Positions 24,539 to 32,945 of a stretch of 64,000 bases of DNA are shown here, one piece after another. Numbering within the stretch: position 1 is the stretch's first letter; each line of letters begins with the position of its first letter. Origin of the DNA: Gemmatimonadota bacterium (GTDB lineage Bacteria; Gemmatimonadota; Gemmatimonadetes; Longimicrobiales; Gaopeijiaceae); contig JAJDYN010000023.1 in assembly GCA_022825135.1 (NCBI GenBank), positions 1-64,000 on the forward strand, written 5' to 3'. A program made the position numbers and the translations under genes. The notes under the pieces are model-generated. The model had not been told where the DNA came from and searched no databases. It was given only the letters and a program-made list of their open reading frames with translations.

Positions 24539-27034
24539 ATGGCCCCGACCACCACACCCTCCCGCCCCATGTCCACGGCCCGGCGATTCCACCGCGGAGG
24601 ACGGAGACTGCTGCCGGCCACGCTCGTGGCGGCCTCGGCCGCCGCGTTCCTGGGCCTGGCCGCGCACGACGTCTCCGCCCAGGAGGGATATCGCATGCCT
24701 CCCCAGGAGATCGTGCGCATCCTCGACGCGCCTCCGCCCCCGTTCGTGAACGTCAGCCCGGACGGGGAGTGGATCGTGCTCACGGGGCGCCGCAGCATGC
24801 CCTCGATCGAGGACATGGCGCAGCCCATGCTTCGCCTGGGCGGCCGCCGCATCAATCCGGCGACCACGGGCGTCTTCGGACCCTCGACGGGACGCGATCC
24901 GGGACTGACCACCACCCTCTCCGTGATGAGGGTTTCCGACGGTTCGGAGCGATCCGTCGACGCGCCGGAAGGTGGCTGGGGCGTGCCGCGTTTCGCGCCC
25001 GGGGGAGATCGGTTCGCGATCACGCGCACCGTTGCCGACGGCATCGAGCTCTGGACCGGCAGCGTCTCGGAGGCCACCGCCCGCAGACTCACCGACGAGC
25101 GGCTGAACGGCGTGCGCGGAGCACCCTGCGACTGGATGCCCGGCGGGGACGAGCTGCTCTGCACCCTGGTGCCCTCGGGACGCGGGCCCTCGCCCATGGC
25201 GCCCCCGGTTCCCGGCGGCCCGGTCATCCAGGAGGCCGAAGGCAGGACCGCTCCGGTGCGCACCTACCAGGATCTCATCGAAGACTCCCACGGCGAAGCG
25301 CTGTACGAGTACTTCGCCACTTCCCAACCCGCGCTGGTGGATGCGGACGACGGGACGGTGCGCACGCTGGCGGAACCCGGCATCTGGAATCTCAGCCGTT
25401 CGCCCAGCGGCGCGTACATCCTCGCGGAGAGGACGGTGCGCCCCTTCTCCTACCTGGTGCCCGATTCGCGCTTCCCGAAGGAGCTCGAGATCTGGAGCCG
25501 GGACGGCGGCGTGGTGGCCGAAGTCGCGGCGATCCCTCTCGCGGACCGAGCCCCCATCGGAGGCGTGGAGGAAGGCCCGCGCGGGCACCGCTGGATGCCC
25601 GGGGAGGACCACACCCTCATGTGGGTCGAGGCGCTGGACGGCGGCGATCCCTGGACGGAGGCGGAGCAACGCGACCAGGTGATGCGGCTGGCTGCGCCGT
25701 TCGACGGTGATGCCGCGGAAGTGGCTCGAACCGCCCTCCGCTACGCGGGACTCTCGCGGGGGGAGGACGGTCTCGCTTTGCTTACCGAGACCTGGCGCCG
25801 GTCCAACATGGTCCGCACCTGGCAGATCGACCTGGACGGCAGCGGCGAACCCCGGTTGATCTGGGAGCGCAACTCGCAGGACCGCTACAGCGATCCCGGA
25901 ACGCCGGTGACGCGCCGCGCGGCGAACGGCGAGTCGCTCATCGTGCAGGACGGCGACTGGATCTTCCTGACGGGCGCGGGCGCCTCGGATGCCGGCGACC
26001 ATCCCTTCCTCGACCGCATGAATCTCGCCACCGGCGAGAGCGAACGCCTCTTTCAGGCCGCGCCCGGCAGCTACGAGTCCGTGGTCGCCATGCTCGACGA
26101 CGACGGCCGCCGGGTCCTCACCCAGTACGAAACCCCGCTCGACCCGCCCAACTATTTCGTGCGCGATACCCGCTCCGAGGACCGCAGGCAGCTGACCCGG
26201 TTCGAGAACCCCCATCCCCAGCTCTCCGGCGTGACCCGCCAGTTCGTCACCTACGAGCGCGAGGATGGAGTGCAGCTCTCCGGCACGCTCTACCTGCCCG
26301 CGGACTACCAGGAGGGAACGCGGCTGCCCACCATCGTGTGGGCCTATCCGCGCGAATATTCGAACCCCGACGTGGCCGGCCAGGTGCGCGGCTCGCCCAG
26401 CCGCTTCACGCGCGTGGGAGGCGCCTCGCACCTCTTCTTCCTGACCCAGGGGTACGCCGTCTTCGACGGACCCACCATGCCCATCATCGGCGAAGAGACA
26501 CCCAACGACACCTACGTGGACCAGCTCGTAAGCTCTGCCGCGGCGGCCGTGGACAAGGTGGTTGAAATGGGCGTCACCGACCGGGGCCGGGTCGGCATCG
26601 GCGGCCACAGCTACGGCGCATTCATGACCGCCAACCTGCTCGCTCACTCCGACCTGTTCCAGGCCGGCATCGCGCGCAGCGGCGCCTACAACCGCACCCT
26701 CACCCCCTTCGGCTTCCAGAACGAACGCCGCACCTTCTGGGAGGCGGGCGACGTCTACTTCGCGATGTCGCCGTTCATGCACGCCGACGACATCAACGAA
26801 CCCATGATCCTCATCCACGGGGAGGCCGACAACAACTCGGGGACTTTCCCGGTGCAGTCCCGGCGCATGTTCCACGCGATGAAGGGCAACGGGGGCACGG
26901 CCCGCCTGGTGATGCTCCCCCACGAGAGCCACGGCTACCGCGGGCGCGAATCGGTGATGCACGCCGTGGCCGAGATGGTCGAGTGGATGGACAGGTACGT
27001 TAAGAACGCGGGGACGCCGGTGATGGACCGGTAG
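24539..27034 (+). CDS. Secreted S9-family peptidase (second, divergent copy)
   Basis: An 831-residue exported serine peptidase. Signal region about 1-48 (RRLLPATLVAASAAAFLGLAAHDVSAQ). The propeller part is longer and less regular than in the neighbouring S9 gene (VNVSPDGEWIVLTGRR, PRFAPGGDRFAI, CDWMPGGDELLC). The hydrolase part has WAYPREY at the oxyanion position, nucleophile Ser in GIGGHSYGAF, Asp near HGEADNNSGT and His in HESHGYRG, matching the glutamyl endopeptidase/S9 group typical of Gemmatimonadota. GGAGAG 6 nt before the ATG at 24539 defines the start. The two divergent S9 genes are not recent duplicates by eye and may have different peptide preferences. Confidence 0.92.
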   Translation: MAPTTTPSRPMSTARRFHRGGRRLLPATLVAASAAAFLGLAAHDVSAQEGYRMPPQEIVRILDAPPPPFVNVSPDGEWIVLTGRRSMPSIEDMAQPMLRLGGRRINPATTGVFGPSTGRDPGLTTTLSVMRVSDGSERSVDAPEGGWGVPRFAPGGDRFAITRTVADGIELWTGSVSEATARRLTDERLNGVRGAPCDWMPGGDELLCTLVPSGRGPSPMAPPVPGGPVIQEAEGRTAPVRTYQDLIEDSHGEALYEYFATSQPALVDADDGTVRTLAEPGIWNLSRSPSGAYILAERTVRPFSYLVPDSRFPKELEIWSRDGGVVAEVAAIPLADRAPIGGVEEGPRGHRWMPGEDHTLMWVEALDGGDPWTEAEQRDQVMRLAAPFDGDAAEVARTALRYAGLSRGEDGLALLTETWRRSNMVRTWQIDLDGSGEPRLIWERNSQDRYSDPGTPVTRRAANGESLIVQDGDWIFLTGAGASDAGDHPFLDRMNLATGESERLFQAAPGSYESVVAMLDDDGRRVLTQYETPLDPPNYFVRDTRSEDRRQLTRFENPHPQLSGVTRQFVTYEREDGVQLSGTLYLPADYQEGTRLPTIVWAYPREYSNPDVAGQVRGSPSRFTRVGGASHLFFLTQGYAVFDGPTMPIIGEETPNDTYVDQLVSSAAAAVDKVVEMGVTDRGRVGIGGHSYGAFMTANLLAHSDLFQAGIARSGAYNRTLTPFGFQNERRTFWEAGDVYFAMSPFMHADDINEPMILIHGEADNNSGTFPVQSRRMFHAMKGNGGTARLVMLPHESHGYRGRESVMHAVAEMVEWMDRYVKNAGTPVMDR

Positions 27035-27037
27035 GGG

Positions 27038-27970
27038 GTGGGCGGCTCGCTGGAGGCCATCGCCCGGCGTTGCTTCAAGGCGGAGGAGGCGAAGAGGCGG
27101 GAAGCCGCGCGAAAGCGGAAGGGCACCGATGAGGACCTCCAGGAATTCTACGGCTGCGCCTTGCCCGTACTCCGGTTCGCAGGCTTGTGGTTGGTCTCGG
27201 GACTGCTGCTGGGATCCGGTATCGCGGGTTTCCTGACGGCCGGGATAACGCTGACGCTCCTGCGTTTCGTCCCGTCGCACCTGCGTGCGTCCCGCCGCCT
27301 CAAGGCTTTCCAGACCGGCGAGTCGGGCGTGGTCCTGGACGTGTACCGATTCGCCGTGGACGAATTCCGCGGGCAGGTCGAAAGACACAGGGCGCGAACC
27401 CTGGGGAGCGGATCCGAATGGGGCGCCGCTCGCGCTGAGCTCGCCGGAGCCGTGGACGACGCCCACCGTTCAATGGCCTACTGGCGCGCCCGTCTGAGCC
27501 AGGATCCCGAAAACCGGACGTTCGCCGGCCAGTTGAAGACGGCGACCGGACTGCATGCCAAGCTCCGTTCGGCCCTCGGAAAGCTCGACGGACGGGCCGA
27601 CGTCCTTCGCAGGTTCTACAACGACTGCGAGGCCAGGATCGCCGTCATGGACCACTGCAACCGCGACATCGAGGAGACCCGTCGGCTCGACCGGCTCTCG
27701 GGAGCCGCCGACATGGTGATCACCGGGGCCGAGACGGCGCTGGCGGGGATCGGCGCGAGCTTCGTACGCGAGGCCCACAAGATGGGGGAGGTGCTTGGAT
27801 CCTTCGAACGTCTCCAGCTGAAGTCGCTCGCGGGCGAGGCGCCGCTGGACGACATCGAGTTCCTGGCCGACCGCATCAACGAGTCCTCCGAAGCGGAGTT
27901 CGCCACTGTCGAGCGATTGAGTCGGACGATGGGGGAGTTCGGCGACATCGGCATTCTTCGGGATGGATGA
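27038..27970 (+). CDS. Membrane-anchored coiled-coil protein of unknown function
   Basis: About 310 residues from a GTG 3 bp after the S9 stop. A basic N-terminus (AEEAKRREAARKRK) precedes a hydrophobic hairpin (about 45-78, LWLVSGLLLGSGIAGFLTAGITLTLLRF), then a long Arg/Leu/Glu-rich helical region with heptad character to the end, with no conserved catalytic motif visible. It may tether something to the membrane or act as a structural scaffold. The start is uncertain because no SD is evident. I do not recognise a family; tight spacing suggests cotranscription with the upstream S9 peptidase. Confidence 0.6.
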   Translation: MGGSLEAIARRCFKAEEAKRREAARKRKGTDEDLQEFYGCALPVLRFAGLWLVSGLLLGSGIAGFLTAGITLTLLRFVPSHLRASRRLKAFQTGESGVVLDVYRFAVDEFRGQVERHRARTLGSGSEWGAARAELAGAVDDAHRSMAYWRARLSQDPENRTFAGQLKTATGLHAKLRSALGKLDGRADVLRRFYNDCEARIAVMDHCNRDIEETRRLDRLSGAADMVITGAETALAGIGASFVREAHKMGEVLGSFERLQLKSLAGEAPLDDIEFLADRINESSEAEFATVERLSRTMGEFGDIGILRDG

Positions 27971-28018
27971 TTTGGTATACATAAACATCCATAAGTCATC
28001 GATTTTGTATACTAAATC
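27969..28018. promoter_or_regulatory. AT-rich inverted repeat, candidate operator/promoter
   Basis: Arms GATTTGGTATAC (27969-27980) and GTATACTAAATC (28007-28018) form a 12-bp inverted repeat with one mismatch and a 26-nt spacer, in the most AT-rich stretch for many kilobases. Each arm contains GTATAC, itself a palindrome, and TATACT resembles a -10 box. It lies about 170 bp upstream of the alcohol dehydrogenase and could be an operator for it. The first arm overlaps the last codon of the upstream gene. Confidence 0.4.
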
Positions 28019-28186
28019 CTCCACATTACGCTTGGCGGTGAATCCGAAAGGGGTTGCTCCAATCTGGCGCAAGCGTGCCGTAGTCTGGTGTCTTGCGGGG
28101 GTCCCGATGAGACGAGGATGCGCGAAGCGCCGTTCCCCGCCGCAACCCCGTGGGAACAACCCGAAACTCGAGGAGTGACCTGACTC

Positions 28187-29278
28187 ATGCCCGTACGCGC
28201 CGCCGTCATGACAGGCCCGCACGAGCCCATGGTCGTGCAGACGCTGGAGGACCCGGACCTGGAGCCCGGCGCCGTCCTGCTGGAGACCGTCGCCAGCGAG
28301 GTGTGCGGCACCGACGTGCACCTGTGGCACGGTCGGCTGGCCGGGGTGCCCTACCCCATCATCCCCGGCCATGTGAGCGTGGGCAGGGTGGCGGAGATGC
28401 GCGGGGTGAAGCGCGACGCGATGGGTCGGCCGCTGGCGCCCGGCGACGTGGTGACCTTCCTGGACGTGCACGAAACCTGCTACCGCTGCTACCACTGCCT
28501 GGTGGCGCGCCAGCCCAACCGATGTCCGTCGCGCAAGGTGTACGGCATCACCTACACGCTGGAGGAAGGGCTGCTGGGGGGCTGGGCGGAGCGCATCTGC
28601 CTGAAGCCGGGCGTGCGCATCCTCAAGCTGCCGGACAACCTGGACGCGGACGACGTGATCGGGGGCGGGTGCGGGCTCTTCACCGGCTTCGCGGCGGTGG
28701 ATCGCGCCGAGGCGCGCATGGGCGACGTGGTGGTGGTGCAGGGGGCTGGTCCGGTGGGACTCGCCGCCGCCGCCTTCGCCGGTCTCTCGGGCGCGGCCGA
28801 GGTCGTGCTCATCGGCGATCCGGATGCCCGCCTGGCGCTCGGCGCGCGCATGGGAGCGGAGGTCACGCTCTCCGTGTCGGGCACCACGCCGGAGGAGCGC
28901 CTCGACACGGTCATGGCCCGCACCGGGGGGCGCGGGGCCGACCTGGTCATCGAGGCCAGCGGCAACCCGGCCGCCATCCCTGAAGGATTCGCGCTCGTCC
29001 GCGACGGGGGCCGCTATGTCGTGGCCGGACACTACACCGACGCCGGGCCCGTCGACATCAATCCCCACACCGACATCAACCGCAAGCACGTGGACGTGCG
29101 CGGCCAGTGGGGGACCGACTTCCATCATCTGGTGCGGGCCCTGCGGCTGCTTTCCAGGCACCGCGAACGCCTGCCATTCGCCGAGGTGATCGGGGGGCGC
29201 TATCCGCTCGAGAGGACGCAGCAGGCGCTCGAGGATGTGGCCGCGCTGCGGGTCACGAAGGCGCTTGTAGTGCCCTGA
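28187..29278 (+). CDS. Zinc-dependent medium-chain alcohol dehydrogenase
   Basis: A 363-residue MDR dehydrogenase. The structural zinc site CxxCxxCx7C is complete (CYRCYHC...C), and catalytic zinc ligands appear in VCGTDVH and IPGHVSVG. The Rossmann dinucleotide motif is VVVQGAGPVGLAAAA with GDPDARL after strand two, favouring NAD. The C-terminus includes GTDFHHL and PLERTQQALEDV. It oxidises an alcohol or polyol; threonine-type and sorbitol-type members are similar, so the substrate is open. The ATG has GAGGAG some 11 nt upstream. An AT-rich inverted repeat lies in its upstream region. Confidence 0.92.
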   Translation: MPVRAAVMTGPHEPMVVQTLEDPDLEPGAVLLETVASEVCGTDVHLWHGRLAGVPYPIIPGHVSVGRVAEMRGVKRDAMGRPLAPGDVVTFLDVHETCYRCYHCLVARQPNRCPSRKVYGITYTLEEGLLGGWAERICLKPGVRILKLPDNLDADDVIGGGCGLFTGFAAVDRAEARMGDVVVVQGAGPVGLAAAAFAGLSGAAEVVLIGDPDARLALGARMGAEVTLSVSGTTPEERLDTVMARTGGRGADLVIEASGNPAAIPEGFALVRDGGRYVVAGHYTDAGPVDINPHTDINRKHVDVRGQWGTDFHHLVRALRLLSRHRERLPFAEVIGGRYPLERTQQALEDVAALRVTKALVVP

Positions 29279-29290
29279 CGGCCTCGGACG

Positions 29291-30037
29291 TCAGAGGGAC
29301 CGCGCGGAGTCGTCGGCGGGCTGTCCGGCCGGCTCCAGGTCGATGAAGATGCAGCGCGCCAGGGCGAAGCCGATGGCCTGGCTGTCGCCGTCGGGTCCGC
29401 CCAGGCGCACCGTCACGGGTCCGTTGAACGGCGCCCTCTCCTCCACCGCCAGGATCACCCCCGGCAGGAGCCCCCTGGCCTCCAGATAGCGCAGCCGCTC
29501 CGGCTCGTCGTCGCGCACCGCGCGGATGCGGATCGGGCCGGTGGCGTCGGAATCCGCCAGCGTCGGGTAGCTCGTCGAATCGATCTCGCCCCCCGGGGTC
29601 GGGATGGGGGCGCCGTGGGGATCGTGGCGCGGGTTCTTGAGCGCGTCGGCCATGCGCTCGATGAGCTGATCCGAGGCGGCATGCTCCAGCCGCTCGGCTT
29701 CGTCGTGCACATCTTCCCAGGAATAACCCAGGCGCACGCTGAGGTAGGTTTCGATGACGCGGTGGCGACGCACGATGCGGAGCGCTTCCCGGCGGCCGCT
29801 GGGCGTGAGGCCGACGCCCCGGTAGGGCTCATGCTCCACGACGCCCAGGTCGGCCAGGCGCTTCACCATCCCGCTCACCGACGCGGGCTGTACGCCCAGG
29901 GTGCTGGCGATATCGCTGGTGGTGGCGGTATCGTCGTGCTCCGTGAGGGCGAAGATCGCCTTCAGGTAATCCTCGATCGAGGGCGAGAATCGGGACGTTT
30001 GAGCCATCGCGGGTTGTTGTTGCGTGGGCGGGGCCAC
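29291..30037 (-). CDS. DtxR-family metal-dependent repressor (MntR/IdeR type) with FeoA-like domain
   Basis: A 248-residue regulator: N-terminal winged helix (PSIEDYLKAIFALTEHDDTATTSDIASTL then VQPASVSGMVKRLADLGVVEHEPYRGVGLT), the metal-binding/dimerisation helix region (HRVIETYLSVRLGYSWEDVHDEAERLEHAASDQLIERM) with clustered His/Glu ligands and a C-terminal SH3-like FeoA domain (about 175-235). It should repress metal uptake when Mn or Fe is bound. No transporter gene is beside it. GTG 30037 is used, with AGG 7 nt upstream; ATG 30007 is an alternative that drops a Gln-rich tip. Convergent with the dehydrogenase. Confidence 0.9.
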   Translation of the reverse strand: MAPPTQQQPAMAQTSRFSPSIEDYLKAIFALTEHDDTATTSDIASTLGVQPASVSGMVKRLADLGVVEHEPYRGVGLTPSGRREALRIVRRHRVIETYLSVRLGYSWEDVHDEAERLEHAASDQLIERMADALKNPRHDPHGAPIPTPGGEIDSTSYPTLADSDATGPIRIRAVRDDEPERLRYLEARGLLPGVILAVEERAPFNGPVTVRLGGPDGDSQAIGFALARCIFIDLEPAGQPADDSARSL

Positions 30038-30148
30038 AATCTAACCTGTCCTTCCCCGTGCTGCCGGAGCACCTCCCGCCGTCCCGGTCGAGGCCGGCCG
30101 CGGGGGTACGACCCCAAACCAAACTGACCAACCTGGAGCGATGCGCAC

Positions 30149-30796
30149 ATGAGAATCGGACACGGATCGAAGGCGACTGCGCTGGTGCTGCTTGCGGGGT
30201 GCCTCGCCACCGCGCTGGCGCCGGCGAGCGCGAGGGCCCAGGGGGGCTACCTGATCTTCCAGGCCGGATACTACGTGCCCACCCAGGATCTGGGGGTTCT
30301 GGCGGACGCCGGTTTCGGGCAGGCGGTCGAGTTCGGCGAGCGCGAACGGAGCTTCGCCTACTCCCTCGGACTGGAACTCGCGGTTTCCGGGCCCATCTCG
30401 GGGCGCGCGACGCTGGCGTACGCAACCAGCGCGGACCTCGCCGTCCAGGCCGGAATGTGTCCGGAGTGCGAGGCCAGCAACAACCTCCTCAACGCCACGG
30501 CGGCGCTCGTTTTCCGCCCGCTTCCCAGCGGCGTTCCCGTTCAACCCTACCTGCTGGGGGGCGGGGGCGTGAAGCACTACGACCTGACGTCGCTGGACGA
30601 GCTGCACCGGTCGCCCCTGCACGATCAGACCCGCAGGACCATGCTGCTCGGCGGAGGCATCGAGGTGAGAATGGGCCCGTTGCGCATCGTGACCGAAGTC
30701 TCCGACTACATCAGCCCGATCTTCAGCGACAACGACGTCGAGACCACGCAGCACGACCTGTTCCTGACGGCGGGGCTCATGCTGGGGAGTGGCTGA
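30149..30796 (+). CDS. Small outer-membrane beta-barrel protein
   Basis: A 215-residue exported protein. Signal peptide about 1-30 (LVLLAGCLATALAPASARA). The remainder shows alternating polar/hydrophobic strands with turns (GGYLIFQAGYYVP, FAYSLGLELAVSGPISGRATLAYA, PVQPYLLGGGGVKHYDL, MLLGGGIEVRMGPLRIVTEVSDYIS, HDLFLTAGLMLG), characteristic of an 8-stranded OmpA/OmpW-like barrel. Two cysteines in MCPECEA form a possible loop disulfide. Divergent from the DtxR gene with about 110 bp between; shared metal regulation is possible but no box is seen. Function not assignable. Confidence 0.75.
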   Translation: MRIGHGSKATALVLLAGCLATALAPASARAQGGYLIFQAGYYVPTQDLGVLADAGFGQAVEFGERERSFAYSLGLELAVSGPISGRATLAYATSADLAVQAGMCPECEASNNLLNATAALVFRPLPSGVPVQPYLLGGGGVKHYDLTSLDELHRSPLHDQTRRTMLLGGGIEVRMGPLRIVTEVSDYISPIFSDNDVETTQHDLFLTAGLMLGSG

Positions 30797-30809
30797 CGGG
30801 GCGCCGAGC

Positions 30810-30838
30810 TTGGCGAAAACGGCGGGGAAACATATCTT
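30810..30838 (+). promoter_or_regulatory. Possible sigma-70-type promoter
   Basis: TTGGCG (30810-30815) and TATCTT (30833-30838) are separated by exactly 17 bp, each matching the consensus hexamer at four positions. It lies about 80 bp ahead of the GTG of the 72-aa gene, in an AT-enriched patch. Only pattern-based; sigma preferences in this phylum are not well characterised. Confidence 0.35.
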
Positions 30839-30916
30839 TATCATTCTGTGCCGTTGTGTTTCGGCACGGTGTTTCGGTCAGCCGATTCCGAGGTCCTGGA
30901 CGAGTTGGAGGTGAGC

Positions 30917-31135
30917 GTGCCTGAATCCGCGCCCCATGAGAAGATGATTGATTCCGTAGCTGTCGACGCCAAGCGCATCCTGCTGCGGTATGGGACGCCC
31001 ATCGCGATCCTGGACCGCGTCTCGGAGGTAGACCGGATCGCGCTTGCTCGCCAGGTCAGCCGCACGCGTCTGCCTGACCGCGAGCCGCGGCTCAGAGCGC
31101 TGCTGGAGGAGCACGGATACCTCCAGGCCGTCTGA
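30917..31135 (+). CDS. Small conserved protein of unknown function (72 aa)
   Basis: A 72-residue soluble helical protein with KMIDSVAVDAKRILLRYGTP, IAILDRVSEVDRIALARQV and LRALLEEHGYLQAV, probably three or four helices. The start is the GTG at 30917, chosen because GGAGG lies 5 nt upstream; GTG 30848 is in frame but lacks an SD and would nearly coincide with the likely transcription start. It precedes the gamma-glutamyltransferase gene by 67 bp on the same strand. I do not recognise it; a protein-interaction role is only a guess. Confidence 0.55.
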   Translation: MPESAPHEKMIDSVAVDAKRILLRYGTPIAILDRVSEVDRIALARQVSRTRLPDREPRLRALLEEHGYLQAV

Positions 31136-31202
31136 TTATCCGGGGACGCGGGACCTGCGGACCGCAGGGTCCGCGCCGCGTTCGCGCGGGACGGGAGGTT
31201 TC

Positions 31203-32909
31203 ATGAGAGCATCGCACTCCTCTCGCTGTCTTGCCCTTTCGCTGGTGCTGCTGTGGGGATGTGGCGGGACTGCGCCCACGCGCGTCGAGCCCACCACCGA
31301 CCAGGTGGCCCAGTCGAGCCGGGGGATGGTGGTCGCGGCCCAGCCGCTGGCGACCGCGGCGGGTGTCGAGATGCTCGAACGGGGCGGCAACGCGGCCGAT
31401 GCCGCGGTGGCTGCGGCGTTCGCGGTATCGGTGGTGGAGCCGAGCATGAACTCGATCGGCGGGCGCACCCAGATCCTGGTGCGAACCGCGGAAGGGAGCT
31501 TCCACGGCATCGACGCCACCACCCAGGCCCCCGACACCTACGACCCCGACACGGCCCCTCAGGCCGGCTACGGGTATCCCACCGTTGGTCTGCCGGGCGC
31601 CGTCGCGGGGCTCACCCGGCTCCTTCGGGAGCACGGCACGCTTCCGCTGGCCACCGTGATGGAGCCGGCCATCCGGTACGCGTCCGAGGGCTTCGCGCTC
31701 CTGCCCGGCGAAGCCGCCCGCCAGGCGTCGGCCGCGGAGCAACTGCGGGAATCCGAGGGCGCGACCCTCTACTACATCGAGCCGGACGGATCGCCGTACG
31801 ACGCGGGCGACCACTTCGTGCAGAGCGATCTGGCGATGGTGCTGCGCCGCATCGCCTCCGGAGGCCCCGACGCCTTCTACCGGGGCGAGATCGCGAAAGC
31901 CATGGCCGACGACATCGTGGGCGCGGGCGGGCACGTCACGGCAGCCGCGCTCGCCGGCTACCGCGCCGAGGATGCCCGGGTGGTGCGGGGGAGCTACCGC
32001 GGCCACGAACTGGTGGGGACGTTCACTCCCGCGGCAGGGGCCATGACCATCGGCATCCTGCAGATTATCGAGAACTTCGACATGGCGGGGGCCGACGAGA
32101 CGACGTGGGCCTCGGTGGTGGGCCAGGCGCTCGCGCTGGGCTTCGAGGCGGCCCGAACGCATCGCGGACCGGATGCGTGGCAGCTGCTCACGTCGCGGGA
32201 ATGGGCGCGCGAGCAGGCGGAACGCGTCCGGCTGCCGGTGGCGGCGGCGGCCATGGGGCCCGAGCCCGCAGCCGAGCCCTGGAGTTCTCCGGAGCCCGCC
32301 GCAACCTGGCTCGCCGGCCCCGACGACGATGGGCACACAACGCACCTCTCGGCCGCGGACGCCGACGGCATGGCGGTCGCGCTCACACAGACCATCGGGC
32401 CGGCGATGGGATCGAAGATCGCCACGCCGGGGCTGGGCTTCCTCTACGCGGCGACCCTGGGAGGGTATCTGGGCCGCCTCGAGCCGGGCGAGCGAGCGCG
32501 CTCCAACATCTCCCCGTTCATGGTCCTGGACGGCGGCGATCCGATGCTGGTGCTGGGCGCGGCCGGCGGCGCGCGCATCGTCTCGGCCGTCGTGCAGGCG
32601 GTGTGCCGGGTCGTCGATCAGGGGCTCTCGCTTCCCGAGGCTCTGGCTGCCGCGCGCCTTCATCCGATGCAGGGATCACTGAACTCGCCGGGCTCGGAGA
32701 GCGGATTCCAGATGGAGACCTCTCCGGAGATCGGCTGGTCGTCGGATGCCATCGCGGAGTTGCGCCAGCTCGGCTTTGCGGTGCAGGAGGTGCCACGCGC
32801 CGGCGCGTTCGGACGCATCCACGGGATGTCCTACGATGCTGCGACCTCCTCCTGGACGGGCGCCGCGGACCCGGATTGGGAGGGGAGCGCGGCGGCACCT
32901 CGCAACTGA
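31203..32909 (+). CDS. ggt: Gamma-glutamyltransferase (lipoprotein)
   Basis: A 568-residue Ntn-hydrolase, exported as a lipoprotein (lipobox LWGC near residue 20). It hydrolyses or transfers the gamma-glutamyl group of glutathione and related peptides. The precursor must self-cleave before the catalytic Thr379 in HTTHLSAADADG, giving large and small subunits; glycine-rich PAMGSK and MVLDGGDPMLVLGAAGGARI in the small subunit are family motifs, as are RGGNAADAAVAAAFA and GLPGAVAGL in the large one. GGGAGG precedes ATG 31203. The D-aminoacylase-like lipoprotein follows 36 bp later, so both may act on exported peptides or cell-wall fragments. Confidence 0.92.
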   Translation: MRASHSSRCLALSLVLLWGCGGTAPTRVEPTTDQVAQSSRGMVVAAQPLATAAGVEMLERGGNAADAAVAAAFAVSVVEPSMNSIGGRTQILVRTAEGSFHGIDATTQAPDTYDPDTAPQAGYGYPTVGLPGAVAGLTRLLREHGTLPLATVMEPAIRYASEGFALLPGEAARQASAAEQLRESEGATLYYIEPDGSPYDAGDHFVQSDLAMVLRRIASGGPDAFYRGEIAKAMADDIVGAGGHVTAAALAGYRAEDARVVRGSYRGHELVGTFTPAAGAMTIGILQIIENFDMAGADETTWASVVGQALALGFEAARTHRGPDAWQLLTSREWAREQAERVRLPVAAAAMGPEPAAEPWSSPEPAATWLAGPDDDGHTTHLSAADADGMAVALTQTIGPAMGSKIATPGLGFLYAATLGGYLGRLEPGERARSNISPFMVLDGGDPMLVLGAAGGARIVSAVVQAVCRVVDQGLSLPEALAAARLHPMQGSLNSPGSESGFQMETSPEIGWSSDAIAELRQLGFAVQEVPRAGAFGRIHGMSYDAATSSWTGAADPDWEGSAAAPRN

Positions 32910-32945
32910 CCTCGCAGCCAGGCGCGGCTCAGGAGGCATCTGGAA

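Noticed and set aside
24341..27466. Upstream extension of the minus-strand S9 frame to 27466
   Set aside because: The 5' part runs antisense to the second S9 peptidase; the true start is ATG 24340 with an SD at normal spacing.
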